From NCBI GenBank assembly GCA_044360385.1, contig JBIKKK010000001.1:21819-85818 (forward strand): a DNA stretch of 64,000 bases. Reading direction: 5' to 3'. The number at the start of each line of letters is the position of its first letter. The first letter of the stretch is position 1. Of the stretch, positions 25,549-34,754 are shown piece by piece. Under the pieces are notes generated by a model that made no database searches, had not been told where the DNA came from, and was given only the letters and a program-made list of their open reading frames with translations. The stretch is from Mxb001 sp044360385 (GTDB lineage Bacteria; Actinomycetota; Actinomycetes; S36-B12). A program made the translations under genes and the position numbers.

Positions 25549-28308
25549 GTGGCTGCGGAGCGCGTGCTCGTCATCGTCGAGTCGCCGGCGAAGGCCAAGA
25601 CGATCGAGGGCTACCTCAACGGTCGGGGATCCCGGGATTTCCGGGTCAAGGCATCGGTCGGCCACGTGCGCGATCTCGCCAGCCGGGCGTCGGAGCTCCC
25701 CGAGGGTCTGCGCAAGGAGCCCTGGTCGAAGTACGCCGTCAACACCGACGACGGATTCACCCCCTTCTACGTCGTACATGCCAATAAGAAGGCGACGATC
25801 GCGGAGCTGAAGCAGGAGCTCAAGAACGCCTCCGAGTTGCTCCTCGCCACAGACGAGGACCGCGAGGGCGAGGCCATCGCCTGGCACCTGCTCGAGGTGC
25901 TCAAGCCGAAGGTCCCCGTGCGCCGCATGGTCTTCCACGAGATCACCGAGCATGCCATTTCCGATGCCCTCGAGCAGACGCGCGAACTCGACATGAAGCT
26001 TGTCGATGCGCAAGAGACGCGACGCATCGTCGATCGGCTCTACGGCTACCCCGTCTCCGAGGTGCTCTGGAAGAAGATCGGTCGCGATGCTCGCTCGGCA
26101 GGCCGTGTGCAGTCGGTCGCCGTTCGACTTGTCGTGGACCGCGAGCGTGAGCGCATCGCCTTCGTCTCCGCGTCGTACTGGGACCTGACGGCGACCTTCG
26201 ATCCCGGAGCCTTCTCTGCCCGACTCAACCTCGTCGAGGGCAAGCGCCTGGCCACCGGGCGTGACTTCGACGACCGCGGCCAGCTCACCGGCCGCGACTG
26301 CGTGGTGCTCGACGAGTCGGGGGCTCAATCCCTTGCCACCGCGCTCGAAGGGGTGGACTACACCGTCCGCTCCGTCGTCGAGAAGCCGGGTAAGCGCAGT
26401 CCCAAGGCCCCCTTCATGACGTCGACGCTCCAGCAGGAGGCCTCGCGGCGATTCCGCTGGAATGCGCAGCGCACGATGCGCGTCGCCCAGGGCCTCTACG
26501 AGCGTGGCTACATCACCTACATGCGCACGGACTCCACGACGCTCTCTGAGACCGCGGTGACCGCGGCTCGTGCCCAGGCCGCGGAGCTCTACGGCCACGA
26601 CCACGTCGCCGAGGCGCCGCGCCGCTACGACCGCAAGGTGAAGAACGCGCAGGAGGCGCACGAAGCCATCCGTCCCGCAGGCGAAGCCTTCCGCACCCCG
26701 GGTGAGGTGCAGCGCGAGTTGAGTGCCGATGAGTTCGCTCTCTATGACCTCATCTGGAAGCGCACCCTCGCCTCGCAGATGGCCGACGCCCGAGTCGCGA
26801 CCACGACCGTCACGATCGGCGCGGTCGCATCGGATGGCCGCGACGTCGAATTCACCGCATCGGGCACCGTCACGCTCTTCGCCGGCTTCAAGGCCGCCTA
26901 CGAAGACACGCGTGAAGAGGACTCCGAGGATGAGTCCGAGCGCGTGCTGCCCGTGTTGCGCGAGGGCCAGACCGTGGCGGCCGCGGACATGGCGGCCGAT
27001 GGCCACTCCACCAACCCGCCTGCGCGATTCACTGAGGCATCCCTCACGGCCAAGCTCGAGGAGCTCGGCATCGGTCGTCCCTCGACCTACGCCGCGATCA
27101 TGGGCACCATCGTCGACCGCGGATACGTCTGGAAGAAGGGTTCGGCGCTCATCCCGTCGTTCCTTGCCTTCGCCGTCATCCGCCTGCTCGAGGAGCACTT
27201 CAGCGAGCTGGTCGACTACCGCTTCACCGCGCGCATGGAGGAGTACCTCGATGCGATCGCCAACGGCGAGGCCGGTCGCGATGCGCAGTTGGAGACCTTC
27301 TGGCGCGGTGGTGACACCGACACGGGTCCCTTCCGCGGCGTACTCGATCTCACCACCGATCTCGGCGCCATCGACGCGCGCATGCTGTCGACCTTCCCCA
27401 TCGAAGGCACGGATGCTGTCGTCCGCGTGGGTCGCTACGGCGCCTTCGTGGAGCGCGGCGACGAGCGGGCGTCCATCCCCGATGACCTCGCTCCCGACGA
27501 GCTCACCGCGGAGAAGGCCGAGGAGTTGCTCTCCCAGCCATCGGGTGAGCGCGAACTGGGCGTCGACCCCGAGACGGGCCTGGCGATCGTGGCCAGGTCC
27601 GGACGCTACGGCCCCTACGTGACCGAGGTGCTCGCCGAGGACGCGCCGAAGTCCGCGAAACCCCGCACGGGCTCGCTGCTCAAGTCGATGTCGCTCGACA
27701 CCGTCACCCTCGACGATGCCCTCCGCCTCATCTCACTTCCGCGCGTCGTCGGCGTCGACCCTGCGGACGCGGTCGAGATCACCGCGCAGAACGGCCGCTA
27801 TGGCCCCTATCTGCTCAAGGGCAAGGACTCCCGCTCCCTTACGACGGAGGAGTCGATCTTCACCGTCACCCTCGAGGAGGCGCTCGCCCTGTACGCCCAG
27901 CCCAAGCAGAGGCGCGGCGCTGCATCCGCGCCGCCGCTGAAGGAGCTCGGCGACGATCCCGTGTCGGGCCGTCCGGTCGTGCTCAAGGAGGGTCGCTTCG
28001 GTCCCTACGTCACCGACGGCGAGACCAATGCCTCGCTGCGCCGCGACGACGATCCGGAGACGATTGATCCGGGCCGTGCCTTCGAATTGCTCGCAGACCG
28101 CCGCGCTCGGGGGCCGGTGAAGCGGACGGCCAAGAAGGCTGCCAAGAAGGCCCCGGCCAAGAAGGCTGCGGCCAAGAAGGCTCCCGCCAAGAAGGCAGCC
28201 AACAAGGCAGCCAAGAAGGCTCCCGCCAAGAAGGCAGCCAAGAAGGCGGCCGGCCCCAGCCTCACGACCGCAGCCCTCATGGCTCAGCCGCAGCCTGCGG
28301 ATGCCTAG
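25549..28308 (+). CDS. topA: DNA topoisomerase I (type IA)
   Basis: This 919-residue enzyme relaxes negatively supercoiled DNA. The TOPRIM domain is at the N-terminus (VIVESPAKAKTIEGYL; TDEDREGEAIAWHL). The catalytic tyrosine is Tyr324 in YITYMRTDST. The C-terminal half contains repeated GRYGPYV-type elements (for example SGRYGPYVTEV, NGRYGPYLLKG, EGRFGPYVTDG) of the actinobacterial topoisomerase repeat. The last 60 residues include a Lys/Ala/Pro-rich tail (about 860-901), which in actinobacterial TopA promotes processivity. GTG at 25549 has AGGAG just upstream. It is followed closely by tmk and holB. Confidence 0.97.
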   Translation: MAAERVLVIVESPAKAKTIEGYLNGRGSRDFRVKASVGHVRDLASRASELPEGLRKEPWSKYAVNTDDGFTPFYVVHANKKATIAELKQELKNASELLLATDEDREGEAIAWHLLEVLKPKVPVRRMVFHEITEHAISDALEQTRELDMKLVDAQETRRIVDRLYGYPVSEVLWKKIGRDARSAGRVQSVAVRLVVDRERERIAFVSASYWDLTATFDPGAFSARLNLVEGKRLATGRDFDDRGQLTGRDCVVLDESGAQSLATALEGVDYTVRSVVEKPGKRSPKAPFMTSTLQQEASRRFRWNAQRTMRVAQGLYERGYITYMRTDSTTLSETAVTAARAQAAELYGHDHVAEAPRRYDRKVKNAQEAHEAIRPAGEAFRTPGEVQRELSADEFALYDLIWKRTLASQMADARVATTTVTIGAVASDGRDVEFTASGTVTLFAGFKAAYEDTREEDSEDESERVLPVLREGQTVAAADMAADGHSTNPPARFTEASLTAKLEELGIGRPSTYAAIMGTIVDRGYVWKKGSALIPSFLAFAVIRLLEEHFSELVDYRFTARMEEYLDAIANGEAGRDAQLETFWRGGDTDTGPFRGVLDLTTDLGAIDARMLSTFPIEGTDAVVRVGRYGAFVERGDERASIPDDLAPDELTAEKAEELLSQPSGERELGVDPETGLAIVARSGRYGPYVTEVLAEDAPKSAKPRTGSLLKSMSLDTVTLDDALRLISLPRVVGVDPADAVEITAQNGRYGPYLLKGKDSRSLTTEESIFTVTLEEALALYAQPKQRRGAASAPPLKELGDDPVSGRPVVLKEGRFGPYVTDGETNASLRRDDDPETIDPGRAFELLADRRARGPVKRTAKKAAKKAPAKKAAAKKAPAKKAANKAAKKAPAKKAAKKAAGPSLTTAALMAQPQPADA

Positions 28309-28328
28309 GCACGCGTAGGCTCGCTCGC

Positions 28329-28949
28329 GTGACCGACGCCCGCTTCATCGTCTTCGAGGGTGGAGAGGGCGCGGGCAAGTCCACTCAGTCCAACGCCCTG
28401 GCCGACTACCTCCGCGCGCGCGGTCACAACGTCCTGTGCACGCGGGAGCCTGGGGGCACTCCGGCGGCCGAGGCGATCCGCGCGGTGCTCCTCGATCCTG
28501 CCAATGCCGGGCTCGATGATCGCGCCGAGGCGCTGCTCTTTGCGGCAGCGCGAGGCGACCACGCGGCGAGGGTCATCAAGCCTGGCCTGGAGCGCGGTGA
28601 CATCGTCATCTCCGATCGCTACCTCGACTCGTCCGTGGCATATCAAGGGGTGGCGCGTGGTCTCGGCGCCGAGCGCGTCGCGGAATTGAGCCTGTGGGCG
28701 ACGGGCGGACTCGTGCCTGACCTCACCATCGTGCTCGATGTCGATCCGGCCCTCGGGCTCGCGCGTGTCGTGGGCCCTGATCGGCTCGAGTCCGAGCCGA
28801 TCGAGTGGCATGCGCGCGTGCGGCAGGCCTTCCTCGACATCGCGACCGAGCATCCAGACCGCTACTTCGTGCTCGACGGATCGCGGCCCGCGGAGGACCT
28901 TGCCGTGGAGATCGCCGTGGCCGTGAGCGCCCTCGTGGGCGATGCCTGA
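28329..28949 (+). CDS. tmk: Thymidylate kinase
   Basis: This 206-residue enzyme phosphorylates dTMP to dTDP. The P-loop GGEGAGKST lies at residues 11-19, TREPGGTP is the substrate-binding motif and SDRYLDSSVAYQG carries the DRY-type nucleotide site. Its length is standard. GTG at 28329 follows TAGGCT by seven bases, so it may have a leaderless promoter besides read-through from topA, 20 bases upstream. Its stop codon overlaps holB by one base (TGATG). Confidence 0.95.
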   Translation: MTDARFIVFEGGEGAGKSTQSNALADYLRARGHNVLCTREPGGTPAAEAIRAVLLDPANAGLDDRAEALLFAAARGDHAARVIKPGLERGDIVISDRYLDSSVAYQGVARGLGAERVAELSLWATGGLVPDLTIVLDVDPALGLARVVGPDRLESEPIEWHARVRQAFLDIATEHPDRYFVLDGSRPAEDLAVEIAVAVSALVGDA

Positions 28950-30115
28950 TGACCACCTCGGTCTGGGACTCCCTCATCGGCCAAGACGCGGTCGTCGAGG
29001 AACTCGCCCATGCCGCTGCGGATCCCGCGGCCATGACCCATGCATGGCTTATCACCGGTCCGCCGGGGTCGGGGCGCTCGACGGCCGCGGTCGCCTTCGC
29101 GGCGGCGTTGCAGTGCCCGGATCATGGGTGCGGCACCTGCTCTATCTGTACCTCGGCCATCGCGGGCACCCATCCTGATGTCGATCTCGTCCGCTCCGAG
29201 ACTCTCAGCTACGGCGTTGACGATGCCCGCGAGTTGGTCCTGAGAGCAGCGGTCGTCCCCGCCGATGCACCGTGGCACATCGTCGTGATCGAGGACGCGG
29301 ACCGCCTGACGGAGTCGGCCGTCAATGTCTTGCTCAAGGTTCTGGAGGAGCCCCCTCCCCATCTGGTGTGGCTGCTGTGCGCGCCGAGCCCCGAGGATGT
29401 CCTCGCGACGATCCGGTCACGCACGCGTTCCCTGCACCTGCGGACTCCCTCGACGCCCGAGGTGGCCGAGGCGCTGCGCGATCGCTACGCGGTCGATCCC
29501 GCCATGGCCGCCTTCGCAGCTCGCGCCTCGCAGGGTCACATCGGCCGGGCGCGGGCTCTCGCGACCGACGAAGAGGCGCGCCGTCGACGTCAGGATGTCC
29601 TGCGCATCCCCTCGGGCCTGCGCGATCTCAGCTCCTGCTTCATCGCGGCCGAGGAGCTCCTCGCCATGGCCACGGAGGATGCCGCAAGCATCACGGACTC
29701 ACTCGATGTCGCGGAAGAGGAGTCCCTGATGCGGGCCTACGGCGCGGGTGCCGAGGGAATCACTAAGACGCGGCTCGACAAGCTTGCCGACCGTGCACTC
29801 AAGGATCTTCGCAAGGTCCAGGCGAGTCGACGCAAGCGTGCGGTTCGCGACCAACTGGATCGAGCCCTCGTCGACCTGATCACCTACTACCGCGATGTCC
29901 TCGTGCTCCAGCTCGACGCGGGTGTGCCGCTCGTCAACGACGAGATGCGCACGCAGCTCACCCAGGAGGCAGCGACGAGCACGGCGACGGACACCGGTCG
30001 ACGCCTGGACGCGATCGAGCGTGGTCGTCTCGCGGTGCAGGCCAACGGCGCGCTGCCGTTGGTGCTGGAGGGCATGTTTGTGGAGGTCAAGGACCCGCTC
30101 GTGCGGGTCCGCTAG
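28949..30115 (+). CDS. holB: DNA polymerase III subunit delta prime
   Basis: This 388-residue clamp-loader subunit has a P-loop variant GPPGSGRST at residues 37-45 (Arg in place of Lys, usual in actinobacterial delta prime), a four-cysteine zinc module (Cys56, Cys61, Cys64, Cys67), the Walker-B-like VVIEDADRL and sensor region LLKVLEEPP. ATG 28949 overlaps the tmk stop by one base. The gene ends inside the first unit of a 30-bp tandem repeat that also holds the stop codon of the convergent gene. Confidence 0.93.
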   Translation: MTTSVWDSLIGQDAVVEELAHAAADPAAMTHAWLITGPPGSGRSTAAVAFAAALQCPDHGCGTCSICTSAIAGTHPDVDLVRSETLSYGVDDARELVLRAAVVPADAPWHIVVIEDADRLTESAVNVLLKVLEEPPPHLVWLLCAPSPEDVLATIRSRTRSLHLRTPSTPEVAEALRDRYAVDPAMAAFAARASQGHIGRARALATDEEARRRRQDVLRIPSGLRDLSSCFIAAEELLAMATEDAASITDSLDVAEEESLMRAYGAGAEGITKTRLDKLADRALKDLRKVQASRRKRAVRDQLDRALVDLITYYRDVLVLQLDAGVPLVNDEMRTQLTQEAATSTATDTGRRLDAIERGRLAVQANGALPLVLEGMFVEVKDPLVRVR

Positions 30116-30175
30116 CGGGGTGACCCGCTCGTGCGGGTCCGCTAGCGGGGTGACCCGCTCGTGCGGGTCCGCTAG
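30092..30175. repeat. 30-bp tandem repeat (2.8 copies) across the ends of two convergent genes
   Basis: Units lie at 30092-30121, 30122-30151 and 30152-30175 (partial) and are identical. Each contains a perfect hairpin GACCCGC-TCGT-GCGGGTC and a CTAG that reads as a stop codon on either strand. The first unit encodes the end of holB (DPLVRVR-stop); the third provides the stop codon of the leftward gene. It probably also acts as a bidirectional terminator with three hairpins in a row. Confidence 0.9.
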
Positions 30176-31014
30176 GAGTTGGCGGCGCGCTGGAGCCCGT
30201 GCGTATAGGCAGTAAGCCCCTCGAGTGCGGGGGCCAGCACCTCATCGGTGCCTCGCGTGACGTCGGGGGCGGCGAGCATCGTCGCCGAGGCTGCGATGAG
30301 GCGTTCGTACGTCGCGCACCCGGTGGCCAGTCGTTCGCGGACTTCGACGGCGGCGGAGGTTGCGGCTGCTTCAGCCTCGGTGCCTGCCATCTCGACGCGG
30401 ATCCCGTGCAGCACGACCAGTCGGTCCACCAGGGCATGCAACTGCGGGGCAGCCTCGAGATCGGCGCGACGCAGGTCGGATGCGGCACCGGGGTGGAGTC
30501 GCTCGATAGCGGGGATCACCTGGGCGAGTTGGAGTCGTAGTGACGTGAGTCGCTGCGACTGCTCGGCGCCGATCGCATCGGGGGGCACGACCACGGGGGA
30601 GAGCGGCACGGCATCGACGCGGGGTGCGGGCGGGAGCTGCGCGCGCTTGCGCCTCGCCACCGCTGCGGTGATGCCCCCACCTGCGGCGAGTGCGATCCAG
30701 ATCCATGCCGGTCCGTAGACCCCCGCTGCTGCCGTAGTGCTCTCGATGACGATGTCGAGCACGCCGAGCGTGCCTGCCACTCCCGCGACAGCCACGCCGC
30801 CGGTGATCTCGTTGTTGAGAGTCCTCTCGCGGCGCTGATGGCGCCGCAGGGCGCGCTGCTGCTCAGCGAGCTGCCGATCATGCTCGGCCCGCAGGGCCCG
30901 GGCCTGTGCACTGGGGCGCTGGGCCCTCGCCTGCTTCCACGCATCGACGACGTCCATGCCCCGGGCAATGCCCGCCTGCACGACGCGGGCGAATTGGTCG
31001 CGGTCGCTGGCCAT
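30172..31014 (-). CDS. Membrane protein of unknown function downstream of holB
   Basis: This 280-residue protein has a charged N-terminal helix rich in Arg, Gln and Glu (about 20-65, possible coiled coil), two hydrophobic segments (about 67-90 and 97-119), then a soluble helical C-terminal domain (about 150-280). ATG at 31014 follows TAACGT on the minus strand by six bases, so it is probably leaderless. No domain was recognised. The 3' end lies within the tandem repeat shared with holB. Confidence 0.65.
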   Translation of the reverse strand: MASDRDQFARVVQAGIARGMDVVDAWKQARAQRPSAQARALRAEHDRQLAEQQRALRRHQRRERTLNNEITGGVAVAGVAGTLGVLDIVIESTTAAAGVYGPAWIWIALAAGGGITAAVARRKRAQLPPAPRVDAVPLSPVVVPPDAIGAEQSQRLTSLRLQLAQVIPAIERLHPGAASDLRRADLEAAPQLHALVDRLVVLHGIRVEMAGTEAEAAATSAAVEVRERLATGCATYERLIAASATMLAAPDVTRGTDEVLAPALEGLTAYTHGLQRAANS

Positions 31015-31020
31015 GTACCC

Positions 31021-31074
31021 ACGTTACGCCGCCCCCGCCCCGCATGGCATCCGCGCCCGGAGCGCACGTAGCCT
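31021..31074. promoter_or_regulatory. Divergent pair of -10 hexamers
   Basis: TAACGT on the minus strand (31021-31026) and TAGCCT on the plus strand (31069-31074) each end six bases before their start codons (31014 and 31081). The 66-base gap thus appears to hold two leaderless promoters. Confidence 0.5.
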
Positions 31075-31080
31075 CCCAGG

Positions 31081-32559
31081 GTGGGTGCGCTGGTGCGGGC
31101 GATGGGAGCGGTGTTGCTCACCGGGGCCCTCGCGGCCTGCAGCGCTCCGGCAGCATCTCCTTCCACCCCAGCCCCGACTCCGACCCCGCCGACCCCGGAC
31201 CTCGCGCGCTACTACGACCAGCAGTTGGTCTGGACCGACTGCGATGGCTTCGAGTGCGCGTCGCTCGAGGTCCCCGTCAACTACGCCGACCCCGACGGGG
31301 GCACGCTCGCGATCGCGGTCCTGCGCAGTCCGTCGACGGGCGAGGCGCGCGGCGCGCTGGTGGTCAACCCGGGTGGTCCTGGCTCGAGCGGAGTCGACTA
31401 TGCGCGCGCGGCAAGCGCCGTGGTCACCGACGAGGTGCGGGACGCTTTTGATGTCGTCGGATTCGACCCGCGAGGCGTCGGTGCGTCAGCGCCGGTCGAC
31501 TGCGCGAGCGATGCCGAGTTCGACCGGCTGATCTCCGTCGATGGCACGCCCGACACTCCCGCCGAGGTGACCGAGTTGGAGCGTGCGAGCGCCATCCTCG
31601 AGTGCACTTCCCCGGTCGAGGGACTCCTCGAGCACATGTCGACCGCCGATGCGGCACGCGATCTCGATGTGCTGCGCACCGCGCTCGGCCAGGACCGCCT
31701 GGACTACCTGGGGGTGTCCTATGGCACGCATCTCGGCGCGACTTATGCCGCGCTCTTCCCCGATCGGGTCGGCCGGTTCGTCCTCGACGGGCCGCTGCCC
31801 GCGGATCTCGACGCGGAGGAACTCACCCTCGGCCAGGCCCTGGGATTCGAGGACGCGCTTGCCCGCTTCGTGGAGTACTGCGCGGACGCGGGCGGATGCC
31901 CGCTCGGTGATGACCCGGCGGCGGGACTGCTCCGATTGCGCGCACTGCTCGAAGATCTCGACGCTGCGCCGGCGCCCACGAGCGACCCCGAGCGGCCGCT
32001 CACGGAGGCGGCGGCGACCTACGCCATCCTCATGTCGCTCTATCGCGTCGACGACCGCCCGCGCCTGCTGGACGCACTCGCGTCGCTGGCTTCGGGAGAC
32101 GGCACCCCGCTGCAGCTCATGCTCGACGAGCGCGTCGGCCGCCAGCCCGATGGCAGCTATCGCGACAACGCCTTCGACGCCTTCTACGCGATCTCATGCC
32201 GCGATCGCGAAGCCCCCACCGACTTCCCTGCCTCCGTCGAGCGACTGTCGGCGGCTGCGCCCGTGCTGGGCGAGTACCTCGCGTGGGGCAACCTGCCCTG
32301 CGCTGGTTCGGAGGTGGAGGAGCCACCGGTGCTGGCGAGCGCGGCTCCCGCGATGCTCGTCGTCGCCACGACGCATGATCCGGCGACGCCCTTCGCTTGG
32401 GCGGAGGTCCTCGTCGCGCAGCTCGGCGACGCGGTGCTTCTCGTGCGCGAGGGGGATGGCCACACCGCCTATCGCGAGGGATCGGCGTGCATCGACGAGG
32501 CGGTCGATGCCTTCTTCCTCGACGGCACTCTGCCCGAGCCCGGCACCGTCTGCGACTAG
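31081..32559 (+). CDS. Lipoprotein alpha/beta hydrolase, TAP/SlpD-like tripeptidyl-peptidase family
   Basis: This 492-residue protein has a lipoprotein signal (GALAAC, Cys20) and a two-part alpha/beta hydrolase fold. The nucleophile is Ser213 in GVSYGTHLG; the C-terminal TAP-like domain carries TTHDPATPFAWA (Asp) and GDGHTAY (His). Homologues are secreted actinobacterial peptidases such as Streptomyces Tap and mycobacterial Rv2223c/Rv2224c. GTG at 31081 lies six bases after TAGCCT; an in-frame ATG at 31102 is a shorter alternative. The threonine aldolase gene begins nine bases after its stop. Confidence 0.87.
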   Translation: MGALVRAMGAVLLTGALAACSAPAASPSTPAPTPTPPTPDLARYYDQQLVWTDCDGFECASLEVPVNYADPDGGTLAIAVLRSPSTGEARGALVVNPGGPGSSGVDYARAASAVVTDEVRDAFDVVGFDPRGVGASAPVDCASDAEFDRLISVDGTPDTPAEVTELERASAILECTSPVEGLLEHMSTADAARDLDVLRTALGQDRLDYLGVSYGTHLGATYAALFPDRVGRFVLDGPLPADLDAEELTLGQALGFEDALARFVEYCADAGGCPLGDDPAAGLLRLRALLEDLDAAPAPTSDPERPLTEAAATYAILMSLYRVDDRPRLLDALASLASGDGTPLQLMLDERVGRQPDGSYRDNAFDAFYAISCRDREAPTDFPASVERLSAAAPVLGEYLAWGNLPCAGSEVEEPPVLASAAPAMLVVATTHDPATPFAWAEVLVAQLGDAVLLVREGDGHTAYREGSACIDEAVDAFFLDGTLPEPGTVCD

Positions 32560-32562
32560 GGT
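32557..32562 (+). promoter_or_regulatory. -10 hexamer overlapping the hydrolase stop codon
   Basis: TAGGGT, whose first three bases are the upstream stop codon, ends six bases before the ATG of ltaE. It may give ltaE its own leaderless transcript; because it coincides with a stop codon, chance is possible. Confidence 0.35.
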
Positions 32563-32568
32563 CTGCCC

Positions 32569-33693
32569 ATGTCGTACGCCGCTCCCCAGGGCCCGCAGGC
32601 GCCCGCGATCGATGTGCGCTCCGATACGGTCACCCATCCGACGGTCGCAATGCGCACCGCGATGGCGGAGGCCCCGGTCGGCGACGATGTCTTCGGCGAT
32701 GACCCCGCGATCCTGGCCCTCGAAGCGCGCGCGGCTGATCTGCTCGGCAAGGAGGCCGCGCTCTTTGTGCCCTCCGGGACCATGGGCAATCTCGTCAGCC
32801 TCATGGCGCACGTGCCCCGTGGTGGCGAGATCATCGCCCCGGCGGAGTCACACGTCTTCAACGACGAGGCGGCCAACTACGCGGTTGTCGCGGGAGCCGG
32901 CATGCGGCCGATTGCCGAGACGTCCGACGGTGAGATGCCCATCGAAGCCGTCTTCGGCGCGATCCAGGACGCGGGTGACCCGCACTGCCCCATCACGAGC
33001 CTCGTCGTGGTGGAGAACTGCCACGCACACACGATGAGCCGCCCGATCGCACCGGATTACGTCGCGCGGCTGCGGGCGGCACTTCCCTCGAGCCTGCCCA
33101 TTCACATTGATGGCGCGCGGCTCTTCAACGCTGCCGTGGCACTGGATCTGCCCGTCGCCGAACTCGTGCGCGATGCGGACTCGGTGACCTTCTGCCTGAG
33201 CAAGGGCCTATCCGCACCCGTGGGCAGCGTGGTCGTCGGCTCGACCGACTTCATTTGGCGCGCACGTCGTGCGCGCAAGCTGCTCGGTGGCGGACTCCGC
33301 CAGGCGGGCATCCTGGCTGCTGCCGGCCTGGTCGCGCTTCAGGATGGCCCGGAGGGGACGGTGCAGCGTCTCGCGGAGGATCACCGTCGCGCGAGGGTGC
33401 TTGCCGAGGGCCTCCGAGAGCAGGAGGGCATCGTCTCGCCCGGGCACCTCGCACAGCCCGATGGCACCCTTCTCGATCCCGAGCGCGTCACGACCAATTT
33501 CGTGCTCTTCGCGGTCACGGGAGGCGCGCAGCGGCGCACGGCGTACCTCACCGCTCTGCGCGAGCGGGGTGTCGGCATGGTCGCCTACCCCCACGGACAG
33601 GTGCGCGCGGTGACGCATCGCGGGATCGACGACACGGACATTGCATCGATCCTCGAGGCGAGTGCGCAGGCTCTGGCGGCGACTAGACAGTGA
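32569..33693 (+). CDS. ltaE: Low-specificity L-threonine aldolase
   Basis: This 374-residue PLP enzyme splits threonine or allo-threonine to glycine and acetaldehyde. Recognisable blocks are DVRSDTVTHPT at the N-terminus, GDDVFGDDPAI, FVPSGTMGNLVSL, the PLP-binding HIDGARLFNAAV and the Schiff-base Lys212 in CLSKGLSAPVGS. The length is within the family range. The start ATG at 32569 is nine bases after the lipoprotein gene. The 3' end overlaps the convergent EamA gene by eleven bases. Confidence 0.92.
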   Translation: MSYAAPQGPQAPAIDVRSDTVTHPTVAMRTAMAEAPVGDDVFGDDPAILALEARAADLLGKEAALFVPSGTMGNLVSLMAHVPRGGEIIAPAESHVFNDEAANYAVVAGAGMRPIAETSDGEMPIEAVFGAIQDAGDPHCPITSLVVVENCHAHTMSRPIAPDYVARLRAALPSSLPIHIDGARLFNAAVALDLPVAELVRDADSVTFCLSKGLSAPVGSVVVGSTDFIWRARRARKLLGGGLRQAGILAAAGLVALQDGPEGTVQRLAEDHRRARVLAEGLREQEGIVSPGHLAQPDGTLLDPERVTTNFVLFAVTGGAQRRTAYLTALRERGVGMVAYPHGQVRAVTHRGIDDTDIASILEASAQALAATRQ

Positions 33694-34522
33694 GGGCGAC
33701 GACGGCGCCGAGAGCGAGCGCGACGCCGGCCCACTGCACGGGAGATAGCCGCTCGTTGAGCAACCAGCGGGCTAGGAGGAGCGTGGCCGCGGGATAGAGC
33801 GAGCTAATGACGGCGACGATGACCAGTTCCGTGCGCTGCGCAGCCACCTGGAAGAGTCCGTTGGCCACTCCGTCGAGAGCACCTGCGGCCAAGGCGAGTG
33901 CAAGGGGATATGGGGTCCACGATTGTCGGCCGTGGCGCACAAGGAGAACGACGGCCATCAGGAGTATCAGTCCACTCGCGATCCAACGTCCGAGGGCCGA
34001 CACCCAGATACCCGAGGTAGCAGGTGCGAGCCCGAGCCCGGTGAGGCAGAGCCCTAGGAACAGGCCCGCTGCCGCGGAGAGCAGCAGTGCACGCGACGTC
34101 ACCTGGCGGTGAGGCCCAGGCTCGCGGCTGACGAAGATCACGGCCATGGCGGCGAGGACCATGCCCGCCACGATGAGCAGGGTCAGCGCCTCTCCACGAA
34201 TGATTCCGGCAACGACGGGTACGGCCGCACTTCCCAACGCTGTAAGGGGGGACACGATGCCCATGGGTCCTAGAGCAAGCGCCGCGTAGAGGAGGAAGAT
34301 TGCGGCGCCCCCTGTGACTCCGACGAAGACTGACCAGCCGATGACCGCGGGTTCCAACTGTCCCGGTACGACGGTGAGGGCCAATAGCGTGAGGAGGATC
34401 GCGCCTGCTGGGTAGGACAGCACCATCACTCGAAGAGGGCCGACCCGCCGGGCGGCTAGGCCCCCGATGAAGTCGGCGCACCCCCAGGCCAGCCCCGATC
34501 CGAGCGCCAGGAGCGCTCCCAT
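33683..34522 (-). CDS. EamA/DMT-superfamily transporter
   Basis: This 279-residue protein has ten membrane helices in two EamA halves; each half ends near a GxA-rich helix, and LNERLSPVQWAGVALALGA is the typical last-helix motif. These carriers export small metabolites such as amino acids. ATG at 34522 is preferred to longer in-frame options because CGGAGG lies just upstream and the first helix starts immediately. The gene is divergent from glnT across an AT-rich region. The substrate is unknown. Confidence 0.8.
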   Translation of the reverse strand: MGALLALGSGLAWGCADFIGGLAARRVGPLRVMVLSYPAGAILLTLLALTVVPGQLEPAVIGWSVFVGVTGGAAIFLLYAALALGPMGIVSPLTALGSAAVPVVAGIIRGEALTLLIVAGMVLAAMAVIFVSREPGPHRQVTSRALLLSAAAGLFLGLCLTGLGLAPATSGIWVSALGRWIASGLILLMAVVLLVRHGRQSWTPYPLALALAAGALDGVANGLFQVAAQRTELVIVAVISSLYPAATLLLARWLLNERLSPVQWAGVALALGAVVALTV

Positions 34523-34639
34523 GCCTGACCTCCGATCGGGCGATTTTTGCCGAGGACTTGCGCGGCGCTCACTGTGCCAGACATGCGGGCCCGAGGGGCC
34601 TGGGCTGTATTGGTAACTGCTCGCACTTCTGGTCGCCAG

Positions 34640-34715
34640 TGGTTCGATTTTCGTCTTTTTTTGAGATGTTTGGTCGAAATCCGGAAATTTCGAGATCCAT
34701 GGCTCTAGATTTCGT
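34640..34715 (+). promoter_or_regulatory. AT-rich promoter/operator region of the glnT operon
   Basis: In the 232-base gap before glnT the base composition drops sharply. TTGAGA at 34661-34666 may be a -35, with AAATTT at 34685-34690 as a poor -10. CGAAAT (34675-34680) and ATTTCG (34687-34692) form an inverted repeat with a six-base spacer, and GATTTTCGTCT / GATTTCGTCT flank it as imperfect direct repeats. The Lrp-family gene at 39078 is a plausible regulator. Confidence 0.4.
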
Positions 34716-34754
34716 CTCCAATCGACCGACCTTGGACGAATTGGAGCAGCACGC

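Noticed and set aside
25378..27198. Long open frame of 606 codons on the minus strand opposite topA
   Set aside because: It is antisense to the well-supported topoisomerase gene; high GC produces such shadow frames, and its translation lacks any recognisable domain.
30092..30175. Possible CRISPR array
   Set aside because: The three units are contiguous with no spacers and no cas genes are near; it is a simple tandem repeat.
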